NCBI RefSeq assembly: GCF_047495875.1
Contig: NC_092465.1
Location: 12,036,660-12,100,659, forward strand
Length of the DNA stretch: 64,000 bases
From: Pithys albifrons albifrons
Lineage: Eukaryota; Chordata; Aves; Passeriformes; Thamnophilidae
Direction: 5' to 3'
Below the pieces are notes generated by a model. That model searched no databases. It saw only the letters and a list, made by a program, of their open reading frames with translations, and had not been told where the DNA came from. Shown here piece by piece: positions 28,701 through 41,107 of this stretch. The position numbers and the translations under genes were made by a program. The number at the start of each line of letters is the position of its first letter. Positions within the stretch are counted from its first letter, which is position 1.

Positions 28701-31700
28701 TGCCTGAGCATCATGCAAGAATGTTCTAACCACAGCTAGAATTAGAGCAGCCAAACCAGGGATGAAGAAATCTTTCACCCAAGGTGGACTCTGCATCATG
28801 GCCTTTCTTACCTCTAGCTGACCAGCCATGGGGTGGTTTGAATTTCTCAGTCTCCAGTCACCTTTGCTTAGCTCTGCTCTCTGGGTAGTATTGGCTCTTA
28901 TTCCCACTGCAGGTCACGGCTGGGAGATTTTTTTAAATATCCCTGTTGGGTTTGGAAACCACAATAAGTGGTGGCATCTGCTCTGCAGAGAGCTGCTGTC
29001 AGCTTCACTTTAAGGAGCAGTAATATTCTGGAGTGCTTCCCATATTTAAGTACATGATCTTGAAGCACTGTAAAATTGATACATGAAAGCTCAGCTTCTC
29101 TCTGAGAGGATGGTCTGTGTGGTGGCAGGTGGTGTGATCGAGAAGGTACTGTTTCAGTTACGAGCTCTGCTACTGACCTTGGACACATCCCATTGCCTCT
29201 CTGTGTCCCAGCCTGGTCCCTTTCTGTGTGTTTCAACCAGGAACTGTTTGAGGAGGAGCAGCTTTTGGAAAGAGTGGGTTTCCAGCAGTGGCACATCCTC
29301 CTCAAGAGTTTTCTTGCTCCTTAACCTGTGCCTTCCCTCTCATGAGTGTGCCCAGATGAACTGTTCATACTTTACCCAACTCAGTGAATCATTGATGAAA
29401 CAATCTGTCTGGGAATACGTGAGGTCGGGTTTATTTTTTAAACACATAAAAGTTTCAAGACTCATTCTACATCCTGGCCACACAGTTACACTGGAACAGC
29501 TGAAGGAGAGGCACCTTCAGCCCGAATGTGGCTGTGGACAGGAGAGAGGAAGGAGACAGGAACTTCTCAAGCCAGGCCAGGCCAGGCCAGTACCATGGTG
29601 TGACACGGTCTGTACTACAGACTGCCTTGGGACAGTGCTGATGTTCCTTCTGTCTGGGGAGTACAGACTTGGAGGGTGACAGCAAAAAGTGAAAGTTGTG
29701 AGCCTGCTGTTGGCACTGTTGGCGTTGCTGCGCAAGCCACATCTAAACTCTTTTTAACTGGTAGTGTCAGCAGGGACCTGGAAGCATAAATGAAGATGAA
29801 AAAGCATCAGCTGGAAAGATGCAAACCAACTTTTCTGGCCTGACAACAGAGACAGTTTTTGTTCTGGGAGATTTGTTCCCTCTTCAGTGATTTCAGTATT
29901 GGCTGATGGTCTGTTATTGGAGCCAACTGTCATTCACTGTAAGGAGAATGCCCGTCTGTCTCATGTGTTTGCTTGTAGCTGACACTGTTGGAATTGCACA
30001 TTAGCAGTATGACCTATCAGCATAAGTTCACAAGTGAAGCCTTTAAGAAGAAGCAGACTTTTCTCATAGGAGACTTTTGTTAAGCCTAAAATATATGCAT
30101 AACCTGAAATATATTCCAGACTCTGGCTTCCTGTATATACAAGCATCCATATCCAGTCTTCACAACCTTTCTTTTTAAAGGGATCCAAGTCCATAAAAAT
30201 TAAGTAAATCCAAAATTTAAAAAACATAATATTCTTCCAAGCAGGCTTCATTATGCATGGAAATAAGGTGTCTTGGAGAGTCTGTTAAAAATATGTATCA
30301 CAAGCAGTGTCACAAACAACAGCCTGTCAACTGCTCTGTCAAGTCAGTGGTTTTGCACCAGACTGTGTCTGTCTGGAGAGGTGGTGCTGTCTGCAGAGAC
30401 CGGAGTGTGGGGTTGGAACAGTCTGCCTATATCAGCCAGACCAGGCCCTTGTTAGCACCAGACAGCCATGCATGAGAGCATCCCAGAATTGCCAAGTGAG
30501 AGCCACAGACTCTGCCAACCTTTTCGGGTCTCTTAAGTGCACCAAAAAACCTGATCCTCAGATCACTGAAAGCAGGAGGAATCTTACCAGTGGTTTCAGT
30601 GGGCTTGGGATCATATGAGATGAAAAAGAGTGGGAAAGCTTCTTTAATCCTCTAATCCCTTCAAAGTATTATAGTTTTTAGCAGGTTTTCTTCCAGATGA
30701 GCAATGTGGTCTCTGTGTTGACAACAACTCAAGTATGGGTATGGCCTACTTAGAAGTTTTTCTGGACCCTGTGGAGAATCTCCTGTTTTATGGACACAAA
30801 AATGCCCTGCGAACACCTGAGACGTGATAACCCAGACTGATGCTGGAAAGAGTGCAGTTACCCAATGTGGACTGCCTTAACTGAGCTGTGCTTAGAGCCC
30901 CTAAAGCCCATGTACAGCCATCCATGCTGACCAGTCATGATTCCTGCCTGCACGTTCCCTGAACTGTTGCAGATGGTTGTTCAAAACAGGGCTTGCTGCT
31001 CAGTCTCATCAGTGTAGGGAATGGCAGAAGAACTACATCTATGATGTTCATCAGAGTCTGCTTCTTCCCTTGCAGCTGCAATGCTGAGACTGCTGCCAAA
31101 TCCCCCTCCAAGGGACAGTGTGATCTGAGGGAAGCTGATCTCCCACCTCCAGAGGACAGCCAGCAGCCCACAGTGATGTCCATGGCAACAGAGACCTGGG
31201 AGGACAATCCAAGCAATGAAACATCCAGTGAAACTCCACCTGCAGGGAATGTAAGGGAGGGGAATTCACCTCTCCTCTTTGGGCGTGTGTTCAGGGTTTT
31301 TATCTCTTTAGAAGCTCTGAAGGATCCCTTGGTTTAGAAACTGGGCAGGCTGGGAGCCTGCTATCTGAAATCACACCAACTCCCCTCAGTGATTAAACTC
31401 TGTTAGAAGCATTTCTAGTGCCTTTTTTATTACATTTAATGAAATAGGAGTTGGTTTTGTGCCTCTGCCTACCTGTGACTGCATTTCTTGCAGGGAGTTC
31501 AGCAATAACCCCTTCATGGCTTCCAGTGTGTCTGGGAGATCAGACTCCCTCCTAGTCCCCCCTTGGTCAAACTCCTGATGTAGGTAAGGCATGGAGGCTG
31601 GAATTCCTGGCCCTGCAGCACCAAAAGGTTCACAGAGCTGAGGCAAGATGGCTGGGATTCCCAGGGACAGGCCCTTGGCCAGGACTGTGCTGTTGCTTCC

Positions 31701-34700
31701 TTCACGGTTATTTGACAGCCATGATGCAACCACCTTGTAGCCACTGTGCTCAGAGCTGCACAACAGCAAAGGGAGAGGGGTCCTTTGTGGTTTTGAGCAA
31801 GACAGAGGGACCTGGGGGACAGATTTCTTGATGTTCTAGCAGAGCTGCATTTATGGTGCCACTGCTGCTGAGTTGCGTTTCCTTTCCCTTGGCAACTAAA
31901 ATCCACTGGCTGCAGAGCAGGTGCTGCTTTGACCACAGCCTTGTCCAGACCCTTTCCTGCCTTTCTTGCAGACCCCCAGTCCTGGCTGTCGCCGATCCAG
32001 CTCCGACATCGTCCACGAGAGCACAGATGGTGCCAAGGCCCAGCGGGAGTGCCGGCTGCGGCCGCACTTCAGCGACCCGATGCCGACAGACTCGGTGAAG
32101 AGGAAGCAGCTGGAGCTGAAGATCGCGGCGGCAGCGCGGCAGCACGCGCAGAAACGCCGGCAGGAGCGAGACTATGGTACACACTGTGCACTCGCAGGGG
32201 GGCTGAGGGGCCACATGCTGAGCCCTGCTGTGCTGCTGTAAATATGGAGTAACTCTACGACCTGGGGGAGGGAGGTATTCTGGGTTGTACCCAGGCATGC
32301 AAGAAATCAGGGTCTACTCTGCTGTGTATGTGTCCCTGCCTGGCAGATGGCAGCCCAAATGAGTTCACAGGTGTGAGCAGTGCATGGGTGACAGGCTCCA
32401 GGCTTCACCTGAGAGCCATTTGCTTCTGACTCTCACCAGTCTCTTCAGCAAACAGGGAGAGGAGGCAGCTCAGTGCCCTGCTTCACCAGATCTAACCTGT
32501 CCCCCCAAGGGTTGCTACCACTCATGGTTGTGCCAGCCTGAGTTCCTCAGGTGAGCTCTGTGCAGCTGGCAGTGCCTGCACTGATTTATGTCTGTTCTCA
32601 GGTCCAGTGGTAGCAAAAGCCAACCTTGGCCATGGTGGCAGCTTTGATGAGACCCGCCGTGCCCCACGTGGCTCCCTGCGCTCCAGATACCACTGGAGCA
32701 ATGTCAGCAGTCTGAGCACGGACAGTGGGATCGTTGGCGTGAACGATGCCCCGGACGACCTGGATCCCAGCGAGGGCACCCGGACCAAGTCAGCGGATGT
32801 GGAGAGGGCAGACAGTGGCATTGGCCAGATGCCAGCCAGGAAGTGGAGGAACAGAGCATCTGAAACGCTGAGCTCCCTGCAGGCCTGGGAAGCCCACCGT
32901 CCCTGCACTGACTGTGGAGAAAGGGACCTCCCAGTGGAGACAGATGTTCAGAACTGCAACCAGAGGCGGGCTGACCTCTGCGAGAAGTGCTGCAAGCGCA
33001 GGACGGAGCGCAAGGAGTCTGTGCTGGAGTTTGTCAACACAGAGGCCAGCTATGGAGAGGACCTGCGCATCATCAAAGAGGAGTTCTACCTCCCTATGCA
33101 GGCAGCCGGGCTGCTGAGCCAGGAGCAGCTCCAGGGCATCTTCAGCAACATCCAGGAGCTCATCGACCTCAATGAGAACTTCCTGGAGATACTTCAGGAA
33201 GAGATCGATCAAGCCTTTGACCAGGTATGATGCTGCATGCTTTAAAGGGGCCAGACTGGGCAGACAGGAATAGATTTTGTGTTAGTGGGGCAGCACAGGT
33301 GGAGCAGAGGAACAGAAGGTAGGACTCCTGGGTTATGGTCAGCTATCTAGTCCTTTGCTCCCTCAGCTATTGTAAACCAGTGATTTTAGTAGCCATGTGC
33401 CAGGTCATGGCTTATGGCCTCACTCTCTGCTGTGGTAATGCTACTGACCTCATAGACCATCAGCAGTCCTGCTCATTTATCTCATTAACATGACCTAATG
33501 GTCCCATTACCAAAGTTAGCTCTAAGCTAGTTAGCCTGGATGCTGGTAAGAGTGTGACCATGGGGGCACAGAACTCAGCTTGGTCTGTCTCTCTGGCCAT
33601 GCTCTTGCAGCCCTGAGCTGGCTCACTTCATGCTGGCTTGGCTGTGCTTGCCTTGGCATGCAGTTACTGCAGCTTGGCTCTAGGCTGGCTGCAGGGCCAG
33701 GCAGCACAGGCTGCTCCCTGCTCTGTGTGCTGGCTGTGTACCACCCCATGCCCCCTGCCTCACACAAGGAGCTTTCCTGCCCCACCAGCATGGTGATCAC
33801 AGGGCAAAGAAACAGAAATAAGACTAGAGCAGCAGACAGTCTCTGCAAAGAACATAAAAATATCTCTACACCCTTCTTTCTTCAGGAAACAAAATGTCAC
33901 TTGCTGCTGTGTCAGTTTGTCCAGGATGTTTTGCTTTCTAGGCAACACATCCCTCCTCTCCCTCTCTGAAACTCTGCATGTCAGACTGAGCAACAGGTCT
34001 CAAAAAGTGGCAGTGTGGACACCCACTCATGCACTTGGCACAGTGAAGACAGAGGTGCACTGCCCATGTGATGTTTCCTGTGAAGAATTTATTGAGGCAA
34101 TGGTTTCCACAAGCAGCCATGCCTTTCCCCATCTCCTCCATCTTGTTTTGGCACTCAGAGCTCAGTAGGGCATGGAGGAGCTTCCAGCAGCCAGGGAACT
34201 GCTCCTCTTGCTGCTGAAATGAGTAGCGATTGCAGAGCATGTCAGCAGCCTATACCTCGACAGAGTTAAAGCAGCATATGGCACCAAATTCCTGCTATTC
34301 CCATAATTTAGTACACATCCAGAAATCAGAGGACAATTTACCACAGAATTTCTTTTTCCATCCAGGCATCAAAGTGGCCAGTAACAGCATAACTGAAGGA
34401 GACTGCTTCCCAGACAGGCCAGTTTCTGGGAGCAACTTCAGAAGTTGTTGGGTGCCACTTGTGTTACCTGAGTTACAAGCCTCCCCTGCACATTTGTTCC
34501 TCAATGCTCTCTGTTAATTTATACATTGCTGCAGGGCCCCAGTACACCCTCCTGACTCACTCTGGCCTTTGAGCCCCTGCTCTAGTGAGCTGGCTGAGCA
34601 CACAGGAGGAGAGAAGACAGCTCTTTGTGTGTGGAAGAGCAAGAAGTTAGACCAGCTTTCCTTCCCCTGCCCATGCACTGCTTCCCTTGGACCTGCAGGG

Positions 34701-36599
34701 ATTGCCTTCCCACAGGGAGGGTGAGCCCACCTTCACCTGTGCTCTGGTGCTCACCAGATCCTGCAGCAGGTTCATGCTGACAGGACTGACTGCAGGTTCT
34801 GTGGCTGTGCCTCTCCTGAGCTAACTGAGCAGGGGCTCTATTGCATGCTTGCAGGGGGATGAGGACCTGATGACCGTGTGCATCGGAGAAATATTCTTAG
34901 AGTTTGTCAACATGCTGCCGGCCTTTCAGACCTACTGCCTTCAGCAGTCCTCCTCCGTGAATATGCTCAATGCACTGGAGAAGGAAAAGGAGTTGCTCAG
35001 GTGAGAAAGTGTCTGAGTATATTCATTCAGGCTTTGGGGACAGAGAGGCACCAGCTGAGCATGAAGCCCTTGTCAGCCCAGCTAGACCAAAGTTGGATGC
35101 TAACATCCTTCAGTTATCACTGCTGTCTCTTGGGATGAGGACAGTAACATATTCTCCAAAAAATACCGAGTCCTTAGTATCTCCACTGAGGCAACCCATT
35201 AGTCCCCAGCTGTACACTGTGTTTTGTGGTAGCAGTGTCTGCCCACTGACCCCTGCACTGAACTGTCACCAAATAATGCTCAGCTGAGTACAGCTCCCAG
35301 TTCCTGTGCTGGAGCCCAGGTTGGATTTCCGCTGGAGAAAGCCACAGTGTGGCACACCAGACTTGAGTTTGTTTCCCATTCCTAGCCCTGGCATATTGGG
35401 CAACATCAGGCAAATAATTTCTTTTTCCATTGCTCAGGTTAAAATGCTGACAGTACCAAGTTCTTGTTTTAGAGTGTTTTGTAATCTAATGATGAAAGGC
35501 CCTACAAATTAATATAATCTGATATAGGCTGATGTATCTGCCTCATGTCTCCGTCAGTCCTTGCTATTTTACGATGTTAATACACAACTGTTAGGATGAG
35601 ATGTGCTGGTGTCCCAGGCACCTCATCACAGCTCTGCAGCTGAGCACAGCTGCAAAAATTGTTGTTAGTCTCTGACAAGACAGATTCACAAGGTTGCAAA
35701 ACCGAGGGAGCTGTCAGCTCCACACTGGTCATTTGCTTTTAGGATTGCAGCATCTGCTGGCAGAACAGCTACCATTTCATTCTCTCCTCTTAAATCCCTG
35801 CAGAATATTCCTCAATGTCTCCCAGAATGACAACACAGCACTGCGGCGGATGAACTTGAGGTCCTTCCTGATGGCCCCTTTGCAGAGAGTCACCAAGTAT
35901 CCACTGCTGCTCAGCAGAATCATCAAGGCCACCACCGAGTACCATCCAGATCACGGCAGCCTGCGGGAGGCCAAGAGCCGCATTGAGTCCCACCTGGAGC
36001 ACATCAACATGAAAACCAAGCAGGAGGGGAACACATGGACCCTGCGATCCTTCCGCCAGGACAGCAAGAAGAAGAGGGAAGTCATTAACATTGAGATGAG
36101 AGAAACTGCCCTCAAAACTGTTGGTTGGCTGCGGGAGGAAACACGGTTTGTGATGGAGGGGTCTCTGCAGCTGGCCCAGCCCCCCGATGGCCAGTGGGTG
36201 AAGAAAGGCAGCAAGACCCTGAAGTTCCAGAACATGCAGGTCCTCCTCCTGGTGAACATGAAGCGTGTGTCTGAGTCCAGCCTGGAATCAGCCGAGCCAG
36301 GGCCTGTGAAGGATGCCGTTCTGGTACTCATCAGGGACAAAAATAACGGGAAGTTTCATTTGCTCAGGGAGCCCTTGAGGCTGAGTAATTGCATTGTCTC
36401 CAGTGATCCCGACTGTGAGGACACTTTTGAACTCATTGAGATCAGGAGGGAGGCGTTTGTGTTCCGGGACAGTGACCGGGCACGGACTCACCACTGGTTC
36501 AGGCAGATCAGGCGGTATTCCAGGGAGCTGGGCTCCTGGAAGAAGCGGCGGAACGCACTGCCCAACATCATGATCAGCACTCCTCACACCAGGCCCTGA
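24153..36599 (+). CDS. Dbl-family Rho guanine-nucleotide exchange factor (DH-PH), six coding exons
   Basis: The exons are 24,153-25,717, 31,076-31,250, 31,972-32,176, 32,602-33,224, 34,855-35,000 and 35,804-36,599. All phases join, giving 1,169 residues. Residues 1 to about 780 are mostly polar and low in predicted structure, with cysteine clusters at about 210-225 and 750-779. The DH domain covers about 785-980, with CR1-like ESVLEFVNTEASY and the conserved CR3 helix LMAPLQRVTKYPLLL at 927-941. The PH domain covers about 1,018-1,147, with the usual tryptophan in its last helix (W1136). DH-PH proteins load Rho, Rac or Cdc42 with GTP; the substrate here cannot be told. The domain order looks PLEKHG/NET1-like, perhaps PLEKHG7-like, but I cannot name an orthologue. 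It converges on TSN. The start is the first ATG after an in-frame stop and has a weak Kozak context, so an earlier or later start is possible. Confidence 0.92.
25718..31075. other. RhoGEF intron 1
   Basis: No exon is needed here because the phases of exons 1 and 2 join directly. A 198-codon open frame at 29,083-29,679 looks like chance. The segment 27,440-27,960 is A+T-rich, with an imperfect inverted repeat (AACAATT...AATTGTT, about 27,451-27,479) and several homeobox or POU-like TAAT cores, which would suit a conserved enhancer. A short GGCCA run lies at about 29,572-29,591. MIR-like relics lie near 28,125-28,160 and 29,160-29,213. Confidence 0.5.
29160..29213 (+). repeat. MIR/CORE-SINE-like relic
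   Basis: The segment reads like the 3' half of MIR-type elements: GCTCTGCTACTGACCTTGG, a gap, then TTGCCTCTCTGTGTCCCAG. Such relics are old and amniote-wide. This is pattern recognition only; a profile search is needed. Confidence 0.4.
31076..31250 (+). CDS. RhoGEF coding exon 2
   Basis: The acceptor is CTTCCCTTGCAG and the donor is GGGAAT|GTAAGG. It completes codon 522 and encodes residues 523-580, rich in Ser, Thr, Pro and Glu, with no known domain. It joins exon 1 directly, 5.4 kb upstream. Confidence 0.88.
31251..31971. other. RhoGEF intron 2
   Basis: 721-bp intron with consensus ends; nothing else recognised. Confidence 0.7.
31972..32176 (+). CDS. RhoGEF coding exon 3
   Basis: The acceptor is CCTTTCTTGCAG and the donor is TATG|GTACAC. 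It encodes residues 581-648 plus one base. It is G+C-rich, with a basic helical segment (KRKQLELKIAAAARQHAQKR) that may form a short coiled coil or a nuclear-type basic patch. Confidence 0.88.
32177..32601. other. RhoGEF intron 3
   Basis: 425-bp intron with consensus ends; nothing else recognised. Confidence 0.7.
32602..33224 (+). CDS. RhoGEF coding exon 4: second Cys cluster and start of DH
   Basis: The acceptor is TCTGTTCTCAG and the donor is GACCAG|GTATGA. It encodes residues 649-856. It carries two DSGI motifs (near 689 and 719), then cysteines spaced CxxC-(13)-C-(7)-CxxCC at about residues 750-779, and then the first DH helices from about residue 785. Confidence 0.93.
33225..34854. other. 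RhoGEF intron 4
   Basis: 1.6-kb intron with consensus ends; it splits the DH domain. No repeat or RNA gene recognised. Confidence 0.7.
34855..35000 (+). CDS. RhoGEF coding exon 5: middle of DH
   Basis: The acceptor is GCATGCTTGCAG and the donor is CTCAG|GTGAGA. It encodes residues 857-904, including GEIFLEFVNMLPAFQTYC, the conserved Dbl-family helix before CR3. Confidence 0.93.
35001..35803. other. RhoGEF intron 5
   Basis: 803-bp intron with consensus ends, just before the CR3 helix. Nothing else recognised. Confidence 0.7.
35804..36599 (+). CDS. RhoGEF coding exon 6: CR3 of DH, PH domain and C-terminus
   Basis: The acceptor is AAATCCCTGCAG. It encodes residues 905-1169 and the TGA stop at 36,597-36,599. 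The CR3 helix starts at residue 927 and the PH strands and C-terminal helix follow. The tail is short and basic (KKRR near 1151). It has no PDZ-type ending or SH3 domain, unlike several Dbl subfamilies. Confidence 0.94.
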
Positions 36600-37240
36600 G
36601 CCTGCGTGGGCAGACTTGGCTTGACCAGTGCCACATGCAAAGACCATCAAGAGCCTCAGTGGCCTGAACTCGATGTGCTCCATGGACAACACAGGGAGGA
36701 GCCTGGCCCCCAAAGATTCCCAGCAGCACTGGAAGCACCACAGCCTAGTGCTGGGCTCCAGCCTCAGGACTCACACATAGTTTGTGGCTCATGTACATAC
36801 AGAGATGGGCTCCCATCAAAGAGCAGATCACTGGAGGAAAATACTGTTTAACTTGTTAATATTGCACTGCAGGAGAATGATGTATGATGCTTGCCATTGC
36901 ATGGATTGTGTTGAAAGCCAGTCTTGATGAGAGAGGTTTCCACTACTGACTGTATTTCATCAGCGTTAGGTAAAGTCAGGGTCAAAATTAGGTGCAGTAT
37001 TATGCAACAGAGGATGGAAGTTGGGGAAAATTATGTTTTCCATCACTACTCCTAAGGACTGTATTTCATTATTCACCTCTGTATATTCGGTCAAAATACT
37101 TGTTTAAAAAGAAAGGCCTTTCATCTTTAATCCACATCAAGTAGGTGTCAATTTGCTCAGATTCAGCTGCATGCACACAGCCAGGAAAAAAAAAAAGAAA
37201 AAAAAAAGGCAAACATGAATAAAAGGAGTTTTTGCTCTCT
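36600..37240 (+). other. Probable 3' untranslated region of the RhoGEF gene
   Basis: No further coding follows the stop. An AATAAA lies at 37,218-37,223, just after an A-rich run (37,184-37,207). The downstream sequence is not strongly GU-rich, so the true cleavage site may be farther along, for example in the A+T-rich stretch up to about 37,570. Confidence 0.4.
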
Positions 37241-40200
37241 GACACATACACCCCGCATATGTGTAGAACCCCTGGAAAAGCAGCATACCCCCACTGAAAG
37301 TCTGTTATTTAACTGGCTTAGGGATGGAACACAATGCTGCATCAGAAATATCTCAGAAGTATATGTAAATACAGCTCTGCTACCACCGAGAGTGAACCTA
37401 AGAGTTTGCGATTATTTAAATGATGTAATCTAGTGTATTTCAAAATTTAATTGAAAGGAACAATTTACATTGTACTATAGAGTAACATAAAAGGTTTTCA
37501 TAATTATGTTTCAATTACTTTAGGTGGGATTTTTTTAAAAATATTTGTACTCTGGAATATATATGTCACTTAGTGTGGGTGGCATTCAGGTGAACATTGT
37601 GCCTACGTCTACTCTGTGGAGGGGCTACTGCTAATGGGAGTGGGAGGACAGTCCAAACCTGCTTCTCTAACTCTCACTAGACAACAACACACTGGCACAA
37701 AATCTTTTGCTCTGGCTGCAGTCCTGCCCATGCAGGTCAGGCCCCAAGTACAAACTGAGGGCACAGAGCACTCCCCCACAAGGTTCAGCCTCTCTCAGTT
37801 CCTCAGCAGGGAAATGACTCGAAGCTGAACAATGGTGAAAAGGCAAACAGGGTTTAACCTTTTCAGCCTGACGTTACCACCGACCCCTGCCTTGTGAGTA
37901 CAAGATCAGCAAAATGTCACACTGTGGCTTACACAGCAAAGGCCAGATTTCAGCCCTGGAGGCTAATTCAGGGAACCTAAATTTTGGTTCATGGATCTCA
38001 GAGGACAGCCTGTGAATGTTCTTTCAGGCCCACAGGATAAAGACAAAGCCAATCAGTATTACTCACTACCAACACAGTATTTTTGTTACAGGCATTTAAT
38101 TTACAGGAGGATTCATACAAGCACATCTGTGTATTTCTCCAGAGATCAACCAGCATCAGTGGCCACCACATGAAGGCAGACAGAAGCCACCTTCATGAAG
38201 GTAGCCCTAGTCTTGTAAAGTCACCACTGACCCAACACCTGATCAGGCCTCAAACCATGCCCAGTTTTGTCCTCTGGCCACAGCTGCCAGGGCTTGTTAC
38301 ACTGCACTGCACTGAGGCAGACACCAGCAGTGAGATGTGCTGTGTCTCACTGTATTTGCTCTTCATCTGCTGTATTTTCTCTTCAGCTGCATCATCCAGT
38401 GTTTTAGTGCTTCATTTTGTCCTAGAGGAAATATTTGCATCATCTGGAGAGTGTCCAAGATGTGAGGGTGGCCCCACACAGCCGAGTGCTGCAGTGAGCA
38501 ATAGCTGTCAAAATGCTTGTCAGGGTAGCAGCCTGGCTCCCTCAGGTGAGCTGGAATTCCCTCCAGCTATTTCTTAGTCACTAGACAATAAATTGATTGT
38601 TCCCCAAAATACTGAACAGCCAGTGAAGAGCACAAGGCATTGCTTTAGTTTGCTGTTTGTTTTTCACAGAGCTGGATGCCTGAGCAGAGCAGCTGCTGGA
38701 GGAAAATTTCTTATGCTGTCACAACAGATCTGCATCTATGAACCTTCAAGCCCCATTCACCTCACACACAAAAAGCAGCAGCTCGTAGCACCTTTGTCTT
38801 CTCTCCCAAGATCACAATGGCACAGCCACCTTCTCTTCATTACCTCCGGGGCAGCTTTGACAAGGCAAGGCATAGGTACAGTAAGTGTAACAGATTAATT
38901 TATCCAAACAGCAAGTGACTTTCACAGCCACACAAAGCTGCTGCTTTCCGGAAAGTTTCCAATTACTTTCCAGCACAGTGATTTTCTTCACATCAATTCA
39001 TGCTCAAAGCCAGCTGTGGACTGTTTGTACAGTCGTATCTTTCAATCAAGGTACCTTCAGCCAGCCTGGCTGTTCAAAAAGGTTAGAGAACAATAAATAC
39101 ACGTAAAAGGTCTGATATTGAGCATCAAGCTTGTGTTTGGCTGATTGTTCCATTTGTCAGATTCAGGGTTTTTCTAGGTATCACAGGAAGCACCTGCCTG
39201 CCAGGCTCCAAGTAATCATGGCCTGTTTCCTCTGAACCAGGCAAACTGTCCCCAGAAGAAGGTCCATAAATAATCACCAGGCACTGAGTTATGAGCAAGA
39301 CGTGTACTTGGTGCTGTGGCCCTGTCCTAAACAGCCTGTGGTCAGAAGCAGGTTGTCTGGAACAGCCTTCCATGGGAAGAGACAGTGGGATGGTTGAACC
39401 TGTCAGACTAGACAGAGGTTGTGCTTCCAACATGTGTTCTTCTTGTCTGCATCCGGTGTGTGCACAGCTGCCTGCCTGTAAATTACAGGTGTGGAAACAG
39501 AGCACGAGCATGGAACAATCCCTGCGGCCCTGGAGAGCCCACCATGTGGGGTGAGGCAGCACAGGGAGGGCTAGGGGTGCCAGCACACTGACAAGGCAGT
39601 AGATTTCCATAATCCTCAGGCACCCTTCTGAACTGGACAATCCCACCACTCCTGGGAAGTTCCAGGTCTTTCAGCGTCACATGTACATATCCTACTTGGC
39701 AGCCATGGAGATTAGTTGTGCTGTATTTTTCCATTTCTGATTAACAGACAAAATACTATTATAACCCAGGGTACTTGGCAACAGGGTTGTCTGCAAGCCA
39801 AGAAAGCAATTATTTGTTCCAAACTGGCTGTCCAAGGACTCTGTAATATTTTTATGCCTCTCATTGTCAAGACTGACAAAGTACTAAGATTACTTTTCAA
39901 GACTCCTGCCCATTGAACTTACTCAGCTAGTACAAACAGACCTTTCTGGAAGTACCACGTCAGGGGGGAAAAAGAGAAGGTTGGTCACTCCCTTAACTTA
40001 TCAGAACTCAAAAGTGACCTTTAACAGGAATTTAGTATAAGCCTTACTGGTAACCTACCAGGACAACAAAAGGCAGTCTTTATTTATAGACATCAGGTAG
40101 TTTTGAGTTGTGAAGGCAGACACACAAGAAGACAAAACACTGAATTAAGAGCCCCCTGTGAGCTCAGGTCCCAAGAAAAGAAAGAATAGCTCCTTTAGGA

Positions 40201-40786
40201 GTCACGAGACTGGGTGGGAAAGCCTGGAAAAAACGTGAGATGAAGAGCAAATGCTTTAGAGGGCAGAGACTTCTTTGGTGAATAGAGATCTTCTCCTTTA
40301 TGGAGTTCTTGTACATTCCTGGTTGTCCTTAACACAGGTGCAAATGAGGAAGGAGTGTTCAGTGTGCGTCTCCACTCTGTGATCAGGAACACATCTGAAA
40401 TGGAGCCCCAGCTTTGGTGTGGCAGCAGGAAGCTGGTGTAGCTGTCATTGGCGACTGAGAGATTGAACTCGGCACATCCCAAATCCTGAAAAGAGCTCCA
40501 AGATCATCTTGGATCTCCTGCCTTCACTGCATATGAATTTGTAATGCAGCAAAAGTCCCAGGAAGGCAGATCTCCAGCAGGAGATGCTGGTGAATCTTGC
40601 ACTCTCTTTCTTGTCCCTGACGTGTTCAAAGGAAAATTAATTTAAATCTTTCTCAAAGATCCCTTCAGGGCTCATGGATGAGGCAGCTGTAGTGACTTTC
40701 ATTTTGGGATGTCAGCCGTGTCCCCTCTCAAATGCATGCTGGGGAACTGGGTGAGATTCAGCTAGAATTAGGTTGACATTCTCTGA

Positions 40787-41107
40787 CTTGAAATTGGAAA
40801 AAACTTGGAACCAAAAGCAAAGGCGGAAGATGTCCTCCCAGAGATCAAATAAATATTCAAAACTCTCACTGTCATTGCTGAGGGACCTGTCACTTTTGCT
40901 CATGAAGGAGCAAAAAGTTTTACTGATCAGGCAGGCAAAGAAACTGCCTTGTATCTGCTGGTGAATATGATTGGAGACAGGTACGAGCATTACTTAAAAA
41001 AATACTTTGACAATAACACTGTACAGTCCAAAGGAAAACATCTCCCTCTGGAAGCTGAAGGTGATCCACTAAGGGAAACCTTTCTACAACATGATGGAAA
41101 AGTTGAG
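40787..41107 (+). pseudogene. Unidentified coding-like remnant with an internal stop
   Basis: One plus-strand frame reads as convincing protein for 21 codons (LEIGKNLEPKAKAEDVLPEI..), meets TAA at 40,850-40,852, then stays open for 85 codons to TGA at 41,108-41,110. The second part includes AEGPVTFAHEGAKSFTDQAG and then LVNMIGDRYEHYLKKYFDNN. Charge and hydrophobic spacing look like a helical protein. I do not recognise the family. There is no splice acceptor at its upstream edge and two other frames are also open, so chance is possible. It could be a decayed retrocopy or exon. Confidence 0.35.

Noticed and set aside
29083..29679. 198-codon open frame in RhoGEF intron 1
   Set aside because: It carries no known motif, contains a MIR-like piece and a GGCCA run, and the RhoGEF exon phases do not need it.
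32679..32840. DSGI motifs in RhoGEF exon 4 as beta-TrCP degrons
   Set aside because: The required serine spacing (DSGxxS) is missing in both copies.
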